64,000 nucleotides of DNA from Shewanella amazonensis SB2B (GCF_000015245.1 NC_008700.1:874001-938000), one strand, 5' to 3'; shown: positions 51,879 to 61,915, counted from the first letter of the stretch. Numbers and translations: made by a program. The notes: generated from the sequence alone by a model not told the origin.

Positions 51879-52249
51879 GGCAACTCCATTTGATGGTTAG
51901 CGAAAGGGTTTGTGGGTTTATTACTAATGGACACGGCGGTCGGTATAAATCTTTCAGCAAAAGCTAAAAATTAAGTGAGGCGTTCCCGGTGTTCGCCAGC
52001 CCCAGTACTCCAGGCAAGGTCAAGTCTAGTCGTCTTTGACGGCGGCAAAGTCCGGCCAATTCATCCGCCTTGGCCCGGCAAAAAAATGGCCATGTCGGTG
52101 TCTCCTGTCCGGGAAAAAAATATTTTTTTATCGTGTGCTCCGGTGCTGGATTCTTGGGTGTATCTCTCGTATAAAGTCGGCATCACAGCCAGGATATTGT
52201 GCTGTGGAGTCTCCCGCCTGAATCAGGTCTGCCCTCGCTGTGAGCCACT
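51879..52249. other. Intergenic region upstream of hflX and the catalase-like gene
   Basis: 371 bases without a supported gene between two divergent genes. It has an A/T-rich block near 52110-52135; no promoter could be placed with confidence. Confidence 0.5.
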
Positions 52250-53581
52250 ATGCCCCCAATCCAGGAACAAGTTGTAACCCGTGCGCTGCTCATCTCCATC
52301 CATACCCCCAACATAGGTGCCAAGGAGGTTGAACGTTCCCTTGCGGAGCTGGCCCGACTGGTGAGCACCCTGGGCTTTGCCGTGTATGCCACCGAGACTC
52401 AGAGGCAGCAATCTACCAAGCGCCTGTCGGTGCTTGGCACAGGCAAGCTGGAGCAGCTGGCCCGGATGACAGGCGCCTTGGATGAAGCGGAGGACTCGCT
52501 CGTCAACATAGATGAGGCAGGGTTGGAGTCTTTTCTGGCGGGCAACCAGCGCCAGCATGCCAATGTGGTGGTATTCGACTGTGACTTAAGCCCAATGCAG
52601 CTTAGAAATCTGGAAGATGCACTTGGGGTTGAGGTGTTCGACCGAAGCGGCATCATCATCGAGATTTTCAGTCGCCATGCCAGCAGTAAAACCGCGCGCT
52701 TGCAGGTGGAGCTGGCCCGGCTGAATTATTTAACTCCCCGGGTTCGCCGTGAGCACGCGGGGGACCGTCAGCGCACCGGCGGACGCAGCGTGGGGGAGAG
52801 TGCCATCGAGCTTGAGCGCCGCGCCATTCGTGACAAGCAGGCGGAGCTGAGACGCGAGCTCAAAAAGGTACAGGAGGTAATGCAGGAGCAAAAAAGCAGT
52901 CGCATGGATACGCCATCGGCTGCGCTGGTGGGGTATACCAACGCCGGTAAGTCCTCCCTGATGCGAGCGCTGACCGGCTCAGAGGTGCTGGTGGAAAACA
53001 AACTCTTTGCCACCCTGGATACCACGGTCAGGGCGCTCTCGCCCCAGACCCAGCCGCGGATTTTGATTTCGGACACCGTAGGTTTTATCAATAAGCTGCC
53101 CCATGATTTGGTGCCGGCGTTTCACTCTACGCTGGAAGAAGCCAAAGACGCCAGTTTGCTGCTGTATGTGGTGGACGCCAGTGATGCGGATTTTCGCGCA
53201 CAGCTTGAGGTGGTGCGCAATGTGCTTGGGCAAAGCAAGCTGGCTGGAAAAGATAAGTTACTGCTTTTGAATAAGGTTGACTGCTTAAGCGACGAGGCGC
53301 GCTCGGCATTGGCGCAGGAGTTCCCCGATGCGCTTCAAATCAGTGCCTTGAGTCAAGAGGATGTGGCCAGGGTCCATCAGGCTATAGTGGATGCCATCGC
53401 CAATCAGCTGCTCAGTGCCTGTTTTAACATTCCCTACGCCGCCAGTGCCCTGATGGGCGAGGTACATGGCAGGATGCAGATCATCGACGAGGCATACCAT
53501 GAGTCGGGTCTGCGCATCACGGTGCGCGGCCGCAGCGCCGATCTGGACAGGCTGAACAAGCGCTTGCAGACCGGCGGTTGA
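52250..53581 (+). CDS. hflX: HflX-family ribosome-associated GTPase (stand-alone copy)
   Basis: 443 residues. An N-terminal HflX domain (about 1-190) and a coiled-coil linker with the family's glycine-rich loop in altered form (RQRTGGRSVGESAIELERR) precede a G domain with GYTNAGKSSLM (G1, about 226), DTVGFINKLPHDLV (G3) and LLNKVDCL (G4). HflX splits stalled ribosomes under stress. In gammaproteobacteria hflX usually follows hfq, but here it has no hfq or miaA neighbour, so it is probably a second paralogue. The domain order is complete, so it is likely functional. Confidence 0.9.
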   Translation: MPPIQEQVVTRALLISIHTPNIGAKEVERSLAELARLVSTLGFAVYATETQRQQSTKRLSVLGTGKLEQLARMTGALDEAEDSLVNIDEAGLESFLAGNQRQHANVVVFDCDLSPMQLRNLEDALGVEVFDRSGIIIEIFSRHASSKTARLQVELARLNYLTPRVRREHAGDRQRTGGRSVGESAIELERRAIRDKQAELRRELKKVQEVMQEQKSSRMDTPSAALVGYTNAGKSSLMRALTGSEVLVENKLFATLDTTVRALSPQTQPRILISDTVGFINKLPHDLVPAFHSTLEEAKDASLLLYVVDASDADFRAQLEVVRNVLGQSKLAGKDKLLLLNKVDCLSDEARSALAQEFPDALQISALSQEDVARVHQAIVDAIANQLLSACFNIPYAASALMGEVHGRMQIIDEAYHESGLRITVRGRSADLDRLNKRLQTGG

Positions 53582-53654
53582 TACCATGCGAAGCGTTGTT
53601 TGATGAGCAGGAGTGGTGTCTCTGCCATTAAAGTGCAAGGGACGCATCCCAACG

Positions 53655-53680
53655 AAAAGGGCAGCCTGAGCTGCCCTTTA
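53655..53680. terminator. Bidirectional terminator
   Basis: AAAGGGCAG, CCTGAG, CTGCCCTTT, between the convergent hflX and dbpA genes; on the minus strand it has a T run. Confidence 0.8.
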
Positions 53681-53690
53681 CATTGCCTGC

Positions 53691-55094
53691 TTACTTCATC
53701 AGCCAGGCTCGGTAAGACTTGCCCTTAATGCGGCCGGAGGTGATTTTACCCAGCGCCTTTTTAGCCACCTTGCGATCAACGGCTACGTAAGCACGGTAGT
53801 CTGTCACCAGAATCTTACCCACCTGGGCACCTTCAATACCCTTGTCACCGGTGAGGGCGCCAAGAATATCGCCGGGGCGCAGCTTATCCTTTTTGCCGCC
53901 GTCGATTTGCAGGGTGATCATGGCAGGCGCCAAAGGCATGCTGCCAAGGAGGCTTGCTGACGGCAGTGGCTCACTTTGAATGTCGCGCTCCAGGTACTCT
54001 TCCAGCAAGGCTATCTTGTAGCCGTCTTTGTCGTTGAAGAAGGTATAGGCGGCCCCTTTGCTGCCCGCACGGCCGGTGCGGCCAATGCGGTGAATGTGTA
54101 CCTCGGTATCGTGGGCCACGTGGTAGTTGAATACTGCATCGAGGGCGTCGATATCCAAACCTCGGGCGGCCACGTCGGTGGCGACCAGCACGCAGGCGCT
54201 CTTGTTGGCAAATTGCAGCAGGGTTTCGTCTCTGTCGCGTTGCTCCAGGTCGCCATGGAGCGCCAGTACGCTGAAACCTGCAGCAGTAAGGTCATCGGCC
54301 ACCTTCTGGGTTTCGCGCTTGGTGTTACAGAACACCACCGCGCTCTCGGGCTTGTGCTCGAGCAGCAACAATTGCAGCGCCTGCATCCGCGCGCCGTCGT
54401 CTTCCAAATGGTAGAAGTGCTGGGCTATGGTGCTCTTTTCGTGGGTTGTGGCTACTTTCACCATCACAGGGTTGTACATCACCTGCTGGGCAATGGTTTG
54501 AATCTGCTCGGGGAAGGTGGCGCTGAACAGCAGGGTCTGACGCTCCCTCGGGCTTCTGGCAATAATGGCATCGAGCTGCGGCTGAAAGCCCATTTCCAGC
54601 ATGCGGTCGGCTTCATCGAGCACCAGCATATTGAGGTTGCTCAAATCGAGGCGGTCACGCTCAAGGTGATCGACAATCCGCCCCGGCGTACCAACGATAA
54701 TGTGGGCGCCATGCTCCAGCGAGCCCACCTGTGGTCCCATGGGTACGCCGCCGCAGAGGGTCAGTACTTTTACATTGTGGATACCGCGGGCGAGGGTGCG
54801 GATTTCCTGCGCCACCTGGTCGGCCAGTTCCCGGGTAGGGCACAGCACCAGGGTTTGAATGCGAAAACGCTTCACATCCAGCTTATTCAGTAACCCCAGA
54901 CCAAAGGCCGCGGTTTTACCCGAGCCGGTTTTGCCCTGACCAATCACATCCTCACCCGCCAGAATGGCTGGCAAGCTCTGTGCCTGAATGGGCGTCATCT
55001 CGTGGTAGCCCATGGAGGACAGGTTCTCAAGCAGTTCGGTTTTAAGCTTAAGGGTGGAAAAAGCCAGTGAAGGCTGGGTATCTGAAGTGCTCAA
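53691..55094 (-). CDS. dbpA: DEAD-box RNA helicase DbpA
   Basis: 467 residues starting at a TTG (55094) that sits seven bases after AGGA. Helicase motifs are complete: Q motif (FSTLKLKTELLENLSSMGY and PIQAQSLP), Walker A GQGKTGSGKTAAFG, DEAD in LVLDEADRMLEMGF, SAT in FSATFPEQ, and HRIGRTGR. The C-terminal 70 residues (DKLRPGDILGALTGDKGIEG) form the RNA-binding domain specific to DbpA, which recognises hairpin 92 of 23S rRNA during large-subunit assembly. A single-gene unit. Confidence 0.95.
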   Translation of the reverse strand: MSTSDTQPSLAFSTLKLKTELLENLSSMGYHEMTPIQAQSLPAILAGEDVIGQGKTGSGKTAAFGLGLLNKLDVKRFRIQTLVLCPTRELADQVAQEIRTLARGIHNVKVLTLCGGVPMGPQVGSLEHGAHIIVGTPGRIVDHLERDRLDLSNLNMLVLDEADRMLEMGFQPQLDAIIARSPRERQTLLFSATFPEQIQTIAQQVMYNPVMVKVATTHEKSTIAQHFYHLEDDGARMQALQLLLLEHKPESAVVFCNTKRETQKVADDLTAAGFSVLALHGDLEQRDRDETLLQFANKSACVLVATDVAARGLDIDALDAVFNYHVAHDTEVHIHRIGRTGRAGSKGAAYTFFNDKDGYKIALLEEYLERDIQSEPLPSASLLGSMPLAPAMITLQIDGGKKDKLRPGDILGALTGDKGIEGAQVGKILVTDYRAYVAVDRKVAKKALGKITSGRIKGKSYRAWLMK

Positions 55095-55595
55095 GGAAGT
55101 ATCCTGTGGTGGCTAACCGGGCGTTTGCCGGGTCACTGAAATGGCGTTGTGTACTGGTTATAACTATCGGAGTGGGACTGAGTGTGGTTCTTTTGGGCGA
55201 CATCTTTGTGCCAACCCCTTCCTCATCTAATCTCAAAGCGTGGCTATTGTAGCAACAAAGCGGTGCATTTACCTCAAGACTGAATAGCGGGGTAAAAACT
55301 GCAGTGGGCAGAGTGCATAACCAATGCTTTTTCAATGTGGTTCCGATGTGGCTTGCTCTGCCAGTGACTGAAACCTTGTCCATGGGTGAGGGAGCTGAGT
55401 GTCAAGCCTGATTGTCTTAACATGTTTAGGGATGTTTTATCGATAAGTCCATTTTTCGGCAAAAATTGAGAAAGCTGCAACTTACGCTTATTGGCTTGAT
55501 TTGTGCAGGGTTTTAGGAAATTTGCCCCATGGCCAAAGTTTTGGCTATGGGGCCAACGACTGGAATGGCTCAACTCTGACAAGGAGGTTTAGACC
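55095..55595. other. Intergenic region between dbpA and the GSCFA gene
   Basis: 501 bases without a gene between two divergent genes. It holds a near-perfect 13-base hairpin at 55525-55552 and a GGAGG site for the GSCFA gene. Reverse-strand open frames here have no ribosome site and low plausibility. Confidence 0.6.
55525..55552 (+). repeat. 13-base inverted repeat 43 bases before the GSCFA gene
   Basis: CCCCATGGCCAAA pairs with TTTGGCTATGGGG with a single G-T wobble and a two-base loop (GT). No T run follows, so it is not a standard terminator; it could be an operator or a leader hairpin. Confidence 0.65.
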
Positions 55596-57323
55596 ATGGC
55601 GCTTGCACAACCCTATGATCCTTCCCGCGACGAGATTTTCTGGCGAACCGCTGTTGCCAACATTCGTACGGGGCTTGAAAACTTCAACATGCTCACGCCA
55701 AAGTTCAACATTGAACCTCACCATCGGATTTCATCGGCGGGTTCCTGTTTTGCTCAGCATATAGGTAACTGGTTGACGCAAAATGATTACTCTTATAATA
55801 GGAGCCAATTAAACTCCGATGAAGTCTCCAGCTTTGCCTTTGGCAATATCTACACCCCTCGTTCGTTACTTCAGTGGTTTGTATGTTCCGATGATGAATT
55901 ATCGGAGCACAGTGTGTACTTCGAGGCACAGTCCAGCCGTTACTTCGACTTGTTATTACCAAAAGTTGCTGACGCGGGCTATCCGTCACTGGATGAATTA
56001 CTGGCGTTCAGGACGCTGGTGATGGAGGAAACCCGAGCTCAGTTGGCACAAAGTGAATGTTTTATTTTTACACTTGGACTGATTGAGACCTGGGTCGATC
56101 GCAACGGCATTTGTTATCCAAGTTGCCCCGGGGTGAAGTTTGGTGAGTATGATCCGGAGAAATACCAACTTAAGGTGTTTAATTATCAGGAAATATTTTC
56201 CGACCTCAGTGAGCTTTTCAAGCAAATCAAGGTTGTAAACCCTGACATACGTTTTGTGCTGACTGTATCTCCCGTCCCTTTGACGGCTACAGCCACAGAT
56301 GACCACGTATTGGTGGCTAATGGCTATTCAAAATCGGTCCTGCGCGCAGTTGCGGGGGCATTCTGCCAAGGGCGGGATGATGTCAGCTACTTTCCATCAT
56401 TTGAACTTATCACCACCCCCTTACCGGGGGATTTTCGCTATCTGGAAAATCGGCGCACTGTATCTGAGAAAGGCGTTGGCTATGTGATGCGGCATTGGGC
56501 CACGTCGCTAAATGGTAAGCAAACACCAGATGCAAGCCACATCGAAGCTGCCTGCGATGATGAAATGCTGGATGCCATTAAGAAGGACACATCAAGTGAA
56601 CTGGGCACACCGCTAACCCTCATTGGTGATAGCCATTTTGGCAAGTTGGCCAAGTCTTTTGAGCGGCTTGGACAGTCCTGCTGTGGTGGCATGGTGATGA
56701 ATGGTTCCGGATTCGCTGAGCATAAATTTACCCTGACCAAGGATGCGGACATCATGGTGCCGCTCGAAAGCGCAGAGTCCCGACGCCTGTGGCAGCCCAT
56801 AATTAACAACCTCGACAGCTTATGCAGGGCTCAACGACTGTCGGAGTCCTGGGTATTGACCAATATTGGGCTGCAAACCCACAAGACAGTACCTGAGTTT
56901 ATTCAATGGATGAGAGCTGAGCGTCCAGAGCGGTTGAATCAGATAGATATTGAGGACTATTTGGAGTTCTTTGACGCCAACATGCGGGATCAAATGACCA
57001 TAGTATTTCGCCTCAAGGAACAGGGGCACAGGGTTATGGTGATTTCAGACACCCCATTCTGGCAGTACTTTGAAGACTCCAAGGGCATGGCCCCCTTCGT
57101 GATGGCCTACATGGATGCGATGGAATATGCGTGGCAGCAGATGGGGGTTGAGTTTTTTCATGCAGCGCGCGTTTTTAACGAAGAGGTAAACGACCCAATG
57201 CCTTACGCCTCAACTTTCATTTCTGCAGACGGCAGTCGGGATTACTTCCATGGTGGGGATTCTTATTACGATTGGCTCGCCGGGAAATTATTGCCATTAC
57301 TGAAAGCCTGCCGTATCTGGTGA
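55596..57323 (+). CDS. GSCFA-domain protein with a second SGNH-like domain
   Basis: 575 residues with a GGAGG site. Residues about 15-305 are a GSCFA domain; the signature SAGSCFAQHIG lies at about 47, and TLGLIETWVDRNG at about 165 is the block typical of the family. Around residue 342 TLIGDSHFGKLAKS is a GDS-type motif like that of SGNH hydrolases, followed by a domain with MVISDTPFWQYFED and HGGDSYYDWLAG near the C-terminus. Two hydrolase-like halves in one chain are unusual. No signal peptide is visible. GSCFA proteins are often linked to surface polysaccharide, but no such genes are next to it. Activity is unproven. Confidence 0.8.
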   Translation: MALAQPYDPSRDEIFWRTAVANIRTGLENFNMLTPKFNIEPHHRISSAGSCFAQHIGNWLTQNDYSYNRSQLNSDEVSSFAFGNIYTPRSLLQWFVCSDDELSEHSVYFEAQSSRYFDLLLPKVADAGYPSLDELLAFRTLVMEETRAQLAQSECFIFTLGLIETWVDRNGICYPSCPGVKFGEYDPEKYQLKVFNYQEIFSDLSELFKQIKVVNPDIRFVLTVSPVPLTATATDDHVLVANGYSKSVLRAVAGAFCQGRDDVSYFPSFELITTPLPGDFRYLENRRTVSEKGVGYVMRHWATSLNGKQTPDASHIEAACDDEMLDAIKKDTSSELGTPLTLIGDSHFGKLAKSFERLGQSCCGGMVMNGSGFAEHKFTLTKDADIMVPLESAESRRLWQPIINNLDSLCRAQRLSESWVLTNIGLQTHKTVPEFIQWMRAERPERLNQIDIEDYLEFFDANMRDQMTIVFRLKEQGHRVMVISDTPFWQYFEDSKGMAPFVMAYMDAMEYAWQQMGVEFFHAARVFNEEVNDPMPYASTFISADGSRDYFHGGDSYYDWLAGKLLPLLKACRIW

Positions 57324-57608
57324 TTTCTCATAATAGGCACTGTCGTCCTTTATTTTTTATCAACCTAAACAGATAGGTAAGAATTTAAGATGTCACAGTA
57401 TGAGGAACGGATAGAGCGGCGGGCAAGGCCGCTCCTTCGTTTCTGCTTTCCATGGGGAGGTCACAGAGCATCCCATGTGCCAACGACACCGCCGTATCGA
57501 CGGTTAACATTCCTCGCTTGGCGAATACTGACGTCAAAAATGTGTCAGGCTTCGTTAGTCAGGGGGCTGCATCCGGCAACTGGTGCAGCCAAACTGAAAG
57601 GGAATGCC

Positions 57609-57630
57609 AGTGCCTCAGACTGAGGCACTG
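57609..57630. repeat. Inverted repeat across the SulP stop codon
   Basis: AGTGCCTCAG and CTGAGGCACT pair across the stop codon (TCA on the plus strand at 57615) of the transporter gene. No T run follows, so termination by it is uncertain. Confidence 0.5.
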
Positions 57631-59336
57631 CCGGATGTTGTCTTACCCTCTGCCGCGCTGCCTGGCTTGGCAGCCTTGGCGTTTAGCTCGTCCACTTCAA
57701 TGCCCAGCGAGGCAGCGAGGCTTGACAGTGCGTCGGCGCGGCTGTGGAAGATGGGCAGGTCGCTGTGGTGGTCAACAAAGTTAGCTTCCCAACTGTATTT
57801 GCGCGGCACCACCAGATACACATTGCAGCCACAGTCTTTGGCGTCCAGCAGTACGTTTTCGATGGCAAGGCCGGTGGTGGAGTCCATGTAGGGTACCCGG
57901 CACAGATCCAGCACCAGGGTCTGGGCAGATTTCACCGCAATGGACTCCCGCTGCAAAGTCTTGGCAACGCCGAAAATCATCGGGCCGCTCAGGCTCAAAA
58001 GCAGGGTGTTGGATTTCTCGTTGATAGCATCCAGCAGGCGCTTTTCATTGGGACGCATGTCGGATGCTTCGCCCGAGTCGTTGATGGCGTTGATATTGCG
58101 CTCCTGCAGCTGCGACAGGCGGTCGATGGTGATGAGGTTGGCGATGAACATGCCCACGCCCACGGCCACAATTAAATCCACAAACACGGTGAGCACCATG
58201 ACCACGTACATGGTCATGGCTGCAGAGCGCGACAGCTGGTGGGCGCGCTTCACAAAGGCCCAGTCGAGAATATTCAGACCCACCTTGAAGGCAATGGCGG
58301 CCAGCACCGCCATGGGGATGTACTGGACTATGCCGGCAGCGAGGGAAAACACGATAAGCAGTGTCAGTACCCGCACCACGCCTGAAAAGGCGCTGCTGGC
58401 ACCCGCCTGAATGTTGACCACAGTGCCCATGGTGGAGCCTGCACCCGGCAGACCACCGCACAGACCCGAGGCGATATTGCCAAGGCCCTGACCAATCAGC
58501 TCTTTGTTGGAGTCATGCTCGACCCGGGTAAGGCGATCGGCAATGACTGCGGTAATGAGCGAGTCGATACAGCCGAGCGCACCCAGCATCACGGCGCTGA
58601 CAAGCATGTGGGTCAGCTCGCCGTACGTAAAAGTAGGGATAATCAGCGATGGCAGGCCGATGTTTATCTCACCGATGCGGCGCACATCCTCTATATCCAG
58701 CAGCAATACCGAGGCCAGGGTACAACACACCAGCGCCAGTAGCTGGGGTGGCAAGCGCATTTTGATGAGTTTGGGCACAATTTGCATCAGTGCCAGTGCC
58801 GAGAGCGCCAGCGCCAGTTCCTGCCATTTGATACTGCTGACCAATGTGGGCAGGGCTTCAATGACTCCTACTGCGCCGCCGGTGATGCCGCCAACCCCCA
58901 CCAGGTTGGGCAGCTGCAGAATAATCAGCAGCACGCCGATACCCGACATAAAGCCGGAGATCACGCTATAGGGCATCAGCGTTATGTAGCGGCCGAACTT
59001 GAGCGCGCCGAGGATAATCTGTACCAGACCCGCCAGCATCACCACGGTAAAGGCCATGGCCAGCCCCTTATCGGGATGGGTAGCGGTGAAGCTGGCAATC
59101 ACCGCCGTGGTGACCACAGTCATGGGGCCCGTGGGTTCAGAAATCAGGGTACGGGTGCCGCCAAAGAGGGCGGCAAACAGGCCCACCAGGAGAGCACCGT
59201 AAATACCGGCCTGTGCACCGGCGCCGGAGGCCACACCAAAGGCCAGTGCCAGTGGCAGCGATACAATGGCGGCGGTCACCCCACCCATGAGGTCGCTGGT
59301 GCGGGATTTGCTGTCAAAGGCGTTGAATATCGGCAC
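57615..59336 (-). CDS. SulP-family anion transporter with STAS domain
   Basis: 573 residues with a GTG start (59336) eight bases after AAGGA. About 12-14 helices make up residues 10-420, with the family signature EPTGPMTVVTTAVIA (about 66) and conserved LPGAGSTMGTVVNIQAGA. A cytoplasmic STAS domain (about 450-545, LDLCRVPYMDSTTGLAIE) closes the protein. SulP proteins carry sulfate, bicarbonate or organic anions; the substrate here is not decided by sequence. It has no operon partners. Confidence 0.93.
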   Translation of the reverse strand: MPIFNAFDSKSRTSDLMGGVTAAIVSLPLALAFGVASGAGAQAGIYGALLVGLFAALFGGTRTLISEPTGPMTVVTTAVIASFTATHPDKGLAMAFTVVMLAGLVQIILGALKFGRYITLMPYSVISGFMSGIGVLLIILQLPNLVGVGGITGGAVGVIEALPTLVSSIKWQELALALSALALMQIVPKLIKMRLPPQLLALVCCTLASVLLLDIEDVRRIGEINIGLPSLIIPTFTYGELTHMLVSAVMLGALGCIDSLITAVIADRLTRVEHDSNKELIGQGLGNIASGLCGGLPGAGSTMGTVVNIQAGASSAFSGVVRVLTLLIVFSLAAGIVQYIPMAVLAAIAFKVGLNILDWAFVKRAHQLSRSAAMTMYVVMVLTVFVDLIVAVGVGMFIANLITIDRLSQLQERNINAINDSGEASDMRPNEKRLLDAINEKSNTLLLSLSGPMIFGVAKTLQRESIAVKSAQTLVLDLCRVPYMDSTTGLAIENVLLDAKDCGCNVYLVVPRKYSWEANFVDHHSDLPIFHSRADALSSLAASLGIEVDELNAKAAKPGSAAEGKTTSGSASV

Positions 59337-59477
59337 GCTGGCTGTCCTTCAAAATGCGGCTGTGATCTTGGTCACGGAGTTTATAGGGATAGTGGGGCTT
59401 AGCCAACCCGCAATCTTGCTGGTCGTACTAGGTTGAAAGAACAATCAAATCGCTCAGTCGAACACTCGATTGCCCGC

Positions 59478-59508
59478 TAAAAAAACGGCCCCGCAATGCG
59501 GGGCCGTT
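59478..59508 (-). terminator. Terminator of the S9 peptidase gene
   Basis: ACGGCCCCGC and GCGGGGCCGT pair, with a run of T residues on the minus strand (A run at 59479-59485), directly after the stop. Confidence 0.9.
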
Positions 59509-59519
59509 GGCTGGGATTA

Positions 59520-61586
59520 TCAGCGTGCGCCAGGTTCAGCGAAGCGGGTCATCCAGTCTTTAACCTCGTTGTACCAATAAATGGAGTTATTGGGCTTTAA
59601 GATCCAGTGGTTCTCGTCGGGGAAGTAAATCATCCTTGATTCTATCCCCTTGGTTTGCAGGGTGCGGAACAGCTCAAAGCCCTGACCCACAGGCACGCGG
59701 TAGTCCAGTTGACCGTGGATCACCAAAGTTGGGGTTTTGAACTTATCGGCGTGATAGTGGGGTGAGATGGTTTTATAGATCTCTGGATTTTCCCAAAAGC
59801 CACCGAAGCGAGTGCTGTGCACGGCAAAGTCGGCCGCCATTTGCGAGTACATGTTGTACACGGCTGCATGAATGAGCAGCGCCTTGAACGGATGCTCTGT
59901 GCCCAAGAGGACCGAGGTCAGGTAACCGCCGTAGCTCGCACCACCGGCCACCATGCGCTCGGTGTCAATCCAGGGCTGGGCCTCAAAGTATTGGGTTGCG
60001 GCCTGAATATCTGCCAGCGGTTTGGTACGCCAGTCGGGGTTAATGGCATCCGCAAACTCCTGTCCAAAACCGCTGGAGCCGTGGAAGTTTGGCCAGGCGG
60101 TTACATAACCCCATGAGGAGAAGGTCTGGGCGTTCCAGCGGTAGCTGAAAGAGTCGCCAATGGCATTGTGCGGCCCGCCATGAATAAGCAGGAACAGTGG
60201 GTATTTCTTGCTCTTGTCAAAGCCCGGAGGGTAATGAATCCACATCTGGATGTCTTTGCCGTCTGCACCTTTGTAAGTCACGGACTCGTAATGGCCAAGG
60301 TCGGTTTGACTCAGCAGGTCGTCGTTAAACTTATCCAGACGGGTGGTTTTGCCGCTCTTTACATCCACAGTCACAAGGCGTGATGGATAAAGGAAGCTGT
60401 CGTTGGTGGCAACCAGGGTGCTTTTGTCGGCAACGGCCGGGGCGCCAAAGCTGGTGGCCTTGGTGATGGCCCTTGGCTTGCCGGTTTTGGCATCGATTTG
60501 ATACAGGCGCTGGGTGGCGGCGTCATCGATATTGCTGAACAGGCTCTTGCCATCCTTGCTCCAGACGAAACTGCCCAGCGAGCGATCCCAGCCATCGGTC
60601 AGGGATTGAAGCTTTTTACTGTCCATGTCATACAGCATCAGTCGCGCCGTATCGGCATAAAAGCCCTGAATATGCTGGCGGCTGAAGGCGAGGGTATCGC
60701 CATCGGGGCTGAAGCTTGGGCTGTCATCCGGCGCCTTGTTGTCCGGCGTCAGGTTGTCGGCCTGATTACCGCCGATGCGGGCGAGGAAGAGGTCGATGTT
60801 GGGGTCAACCTGATTGTCCCAGCCGTTGGAGGTGAATGCGATGTACTGCTCGTTGGCATCGATATCGTAGTCAGCTGAACTTTGGCTGGAGCGCGGCAGC
60901 TCGCGGCCAAGGGGTTGGGTGATCGCTTCGACAGCGCCGCCGCTGGCGGCAATGCGGAACACATGGGCCTGACGGTCTTCGTCCAACCAATGATCGAACT
61001 GGGAATAGGGCAGAGCATTCCACTGACGGGCAGACAGCTTCTTGTCTTTGTCGGCCTTGATTTGCTCGGCCATCTCATCCCAGCTCTTTTGCGGCCACAC
61101 ATTGGCAATAAAGTAGAGGTGCTTGCCGACCCATTTAATGCCATACACACCTGTGGGTACCTCGGTCAGGCGCTGGGCTTCGCCCGGACCTGTCATCGGC
61201 AGCAGGTAAATCTGACCGGCGTCGTCCTTATCGCGCTTACTGACAAAAGCGAGGGTGCTGCTGTCGGGGGAGAATACAGGCTCACTGGCACCCAGACCTT
61301 CGGCGGTGATGGGGCGCTGCTTTTTGCCGTCGCGGTCAAACAGCCACAGACGGGTGTAACCCTTGTCTTCTTTGACATCGAAGCGGGTGACAGGCGCTAT
61401 GATGTACTGGCCATTTGGCGACACCACGGGTGAGCCGACTCGCTCAAGCTGCCACAGGCGCTCGACGCTGAGCAGCCGCTCTGAGGTGCTTGCAGCTGTG
61501 TTGGTTGCAGTTGTGCTTGTGTCGTCAGCCGCGTGTGACAGCAGCGGCAACAGACAGAGCGCTGTTATTAAATGGATCTTGTTCAT
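59520..61586 (-). CDS. Exported S9-family prolyl oligopeptidase-type peptidase
   Basis: 688 residues. A signal peptide (about 1-20, LCLLPLLSHA) precedes a beta-propeller (about 40-400) with repeated FSPDSSTLAF / FSPDGDTLAF-type WD40-like blades. The alpha/beta-hydrolase domain (about 425-685) has Ser in GGASYGGYLTS (about 548), with Asp in HGQLDYRVPVGQG (about 631) and His in PDENHWILKP (about 663). It cleaves short peptides in the periplasm (acyl-aminoacyl or dipeptidyl peptidase type). The triad is intact. A single-gene unit. Confidence 0.93.
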   Translation of the reverse strand: MNKIHLITALCLLPLLSHAADDTSTTATNTAASTSERLLSVERLWQLERVGSPVVSPNGQYIIAPVTRFDVKEDKGYTRLWLFDRDGKKQRPITAEGLGASEPVFSPDSSTLAFVSKRDKDDAGQIYLLPMTGPGEAQRLTEVPTGVYGIKWVGKHLYFIANVWPQKSWDEMAEQIKADKDKKLSARQWNALPYSQFDHWLDEDRQAHVFRIAASGGAVEAITQPLGRELPRSSQSSADYDIDANEQYIAFTSNGWDNQVDPNIDLFLARIGGNQADNLTPDNKAPDDSPSFSPDGDTLAFSRQHIQGFYADTARLMLYDMDSKKLQSLTDGWDRSLGSFVWSKDGKSLFSNIDDAATQRLYQIDAKTGKPRAITKATSFGAPAVADKSTLVATNDSFLYPSRLVTVDVKSGKTTRLDKFNDDLLSQTDLGHYESVTYKGADGKDIQMWIHYPPGFDKSKKYPLFLLIHGGPHNAIGDSFSYRWNAQTFSSWGYVTAWPNFHGSSGFGQEFADAINPDWRTKPLADIQAATQYFEAQPWIDTERMVAGGASYGGYLTSVLLGTEHPFKALLIHAAVYNMYSQMAADFAVHSTRFGGFWENPEIYKTISPHYHADKFKTPTLVIHGQLDYRVPVGQGFELFRTLQTKGIESRMIYFPDENHWILKPNNSIYWYNEVKDWMTRFAEPGAR

Positions 61587-61915
61587 GCAAAGGGCTCCAG
61601 GATTGCGCTATCCACAGTCGTTGGGAATTCACTTCTTGCCAAGGTGTTCCTCTCAATGCCCGCTGTGGCGATATTCTTTGGTGGCCACAGAAAGGCATAC
61701 CTCTTTTATTGGATACCGGTTTAAGCCGGATAAGAATCAAGGCGATATCAGCTTACGACACCAACCTTTAGCTTTCATTAATCTGACTGACGCGAGCCGC
61801 CACCGGGGCTTAATGTTTGAGGGGGGGGCGGTCATGTCTTTTCCTGTGGGGCAGAACATAAGTGAACACGCTGCTACTGACGTTCTGCCTGATGTTGAGT
61901 GGCCCGCGTTATGAC
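61587..61915. other. Intergenic region upstream of the S9 gene
   Basis: 329 bases between two same-strand genes. No supported gene, hairpin or promoter was found; the forward-strand open frames are short and lack ribosome sites. Confidence 0.5.

Noticed and set aside
55274..55582. A 102-codon reverse open frame between dbpA and the GSCFA gene
   Set aside because: No ribosome site, and its codons overlap the hairpin. Its composition is not protein-like.
57390..57623. A 77-codon forward open frame downstream of the GSCFA gene
   Set aside because: It is Arg/Pro-rich, lacks a ribosome site, overlaps the end of the SulP gene on the other strand and resembles no protein family. I treat it as chance.
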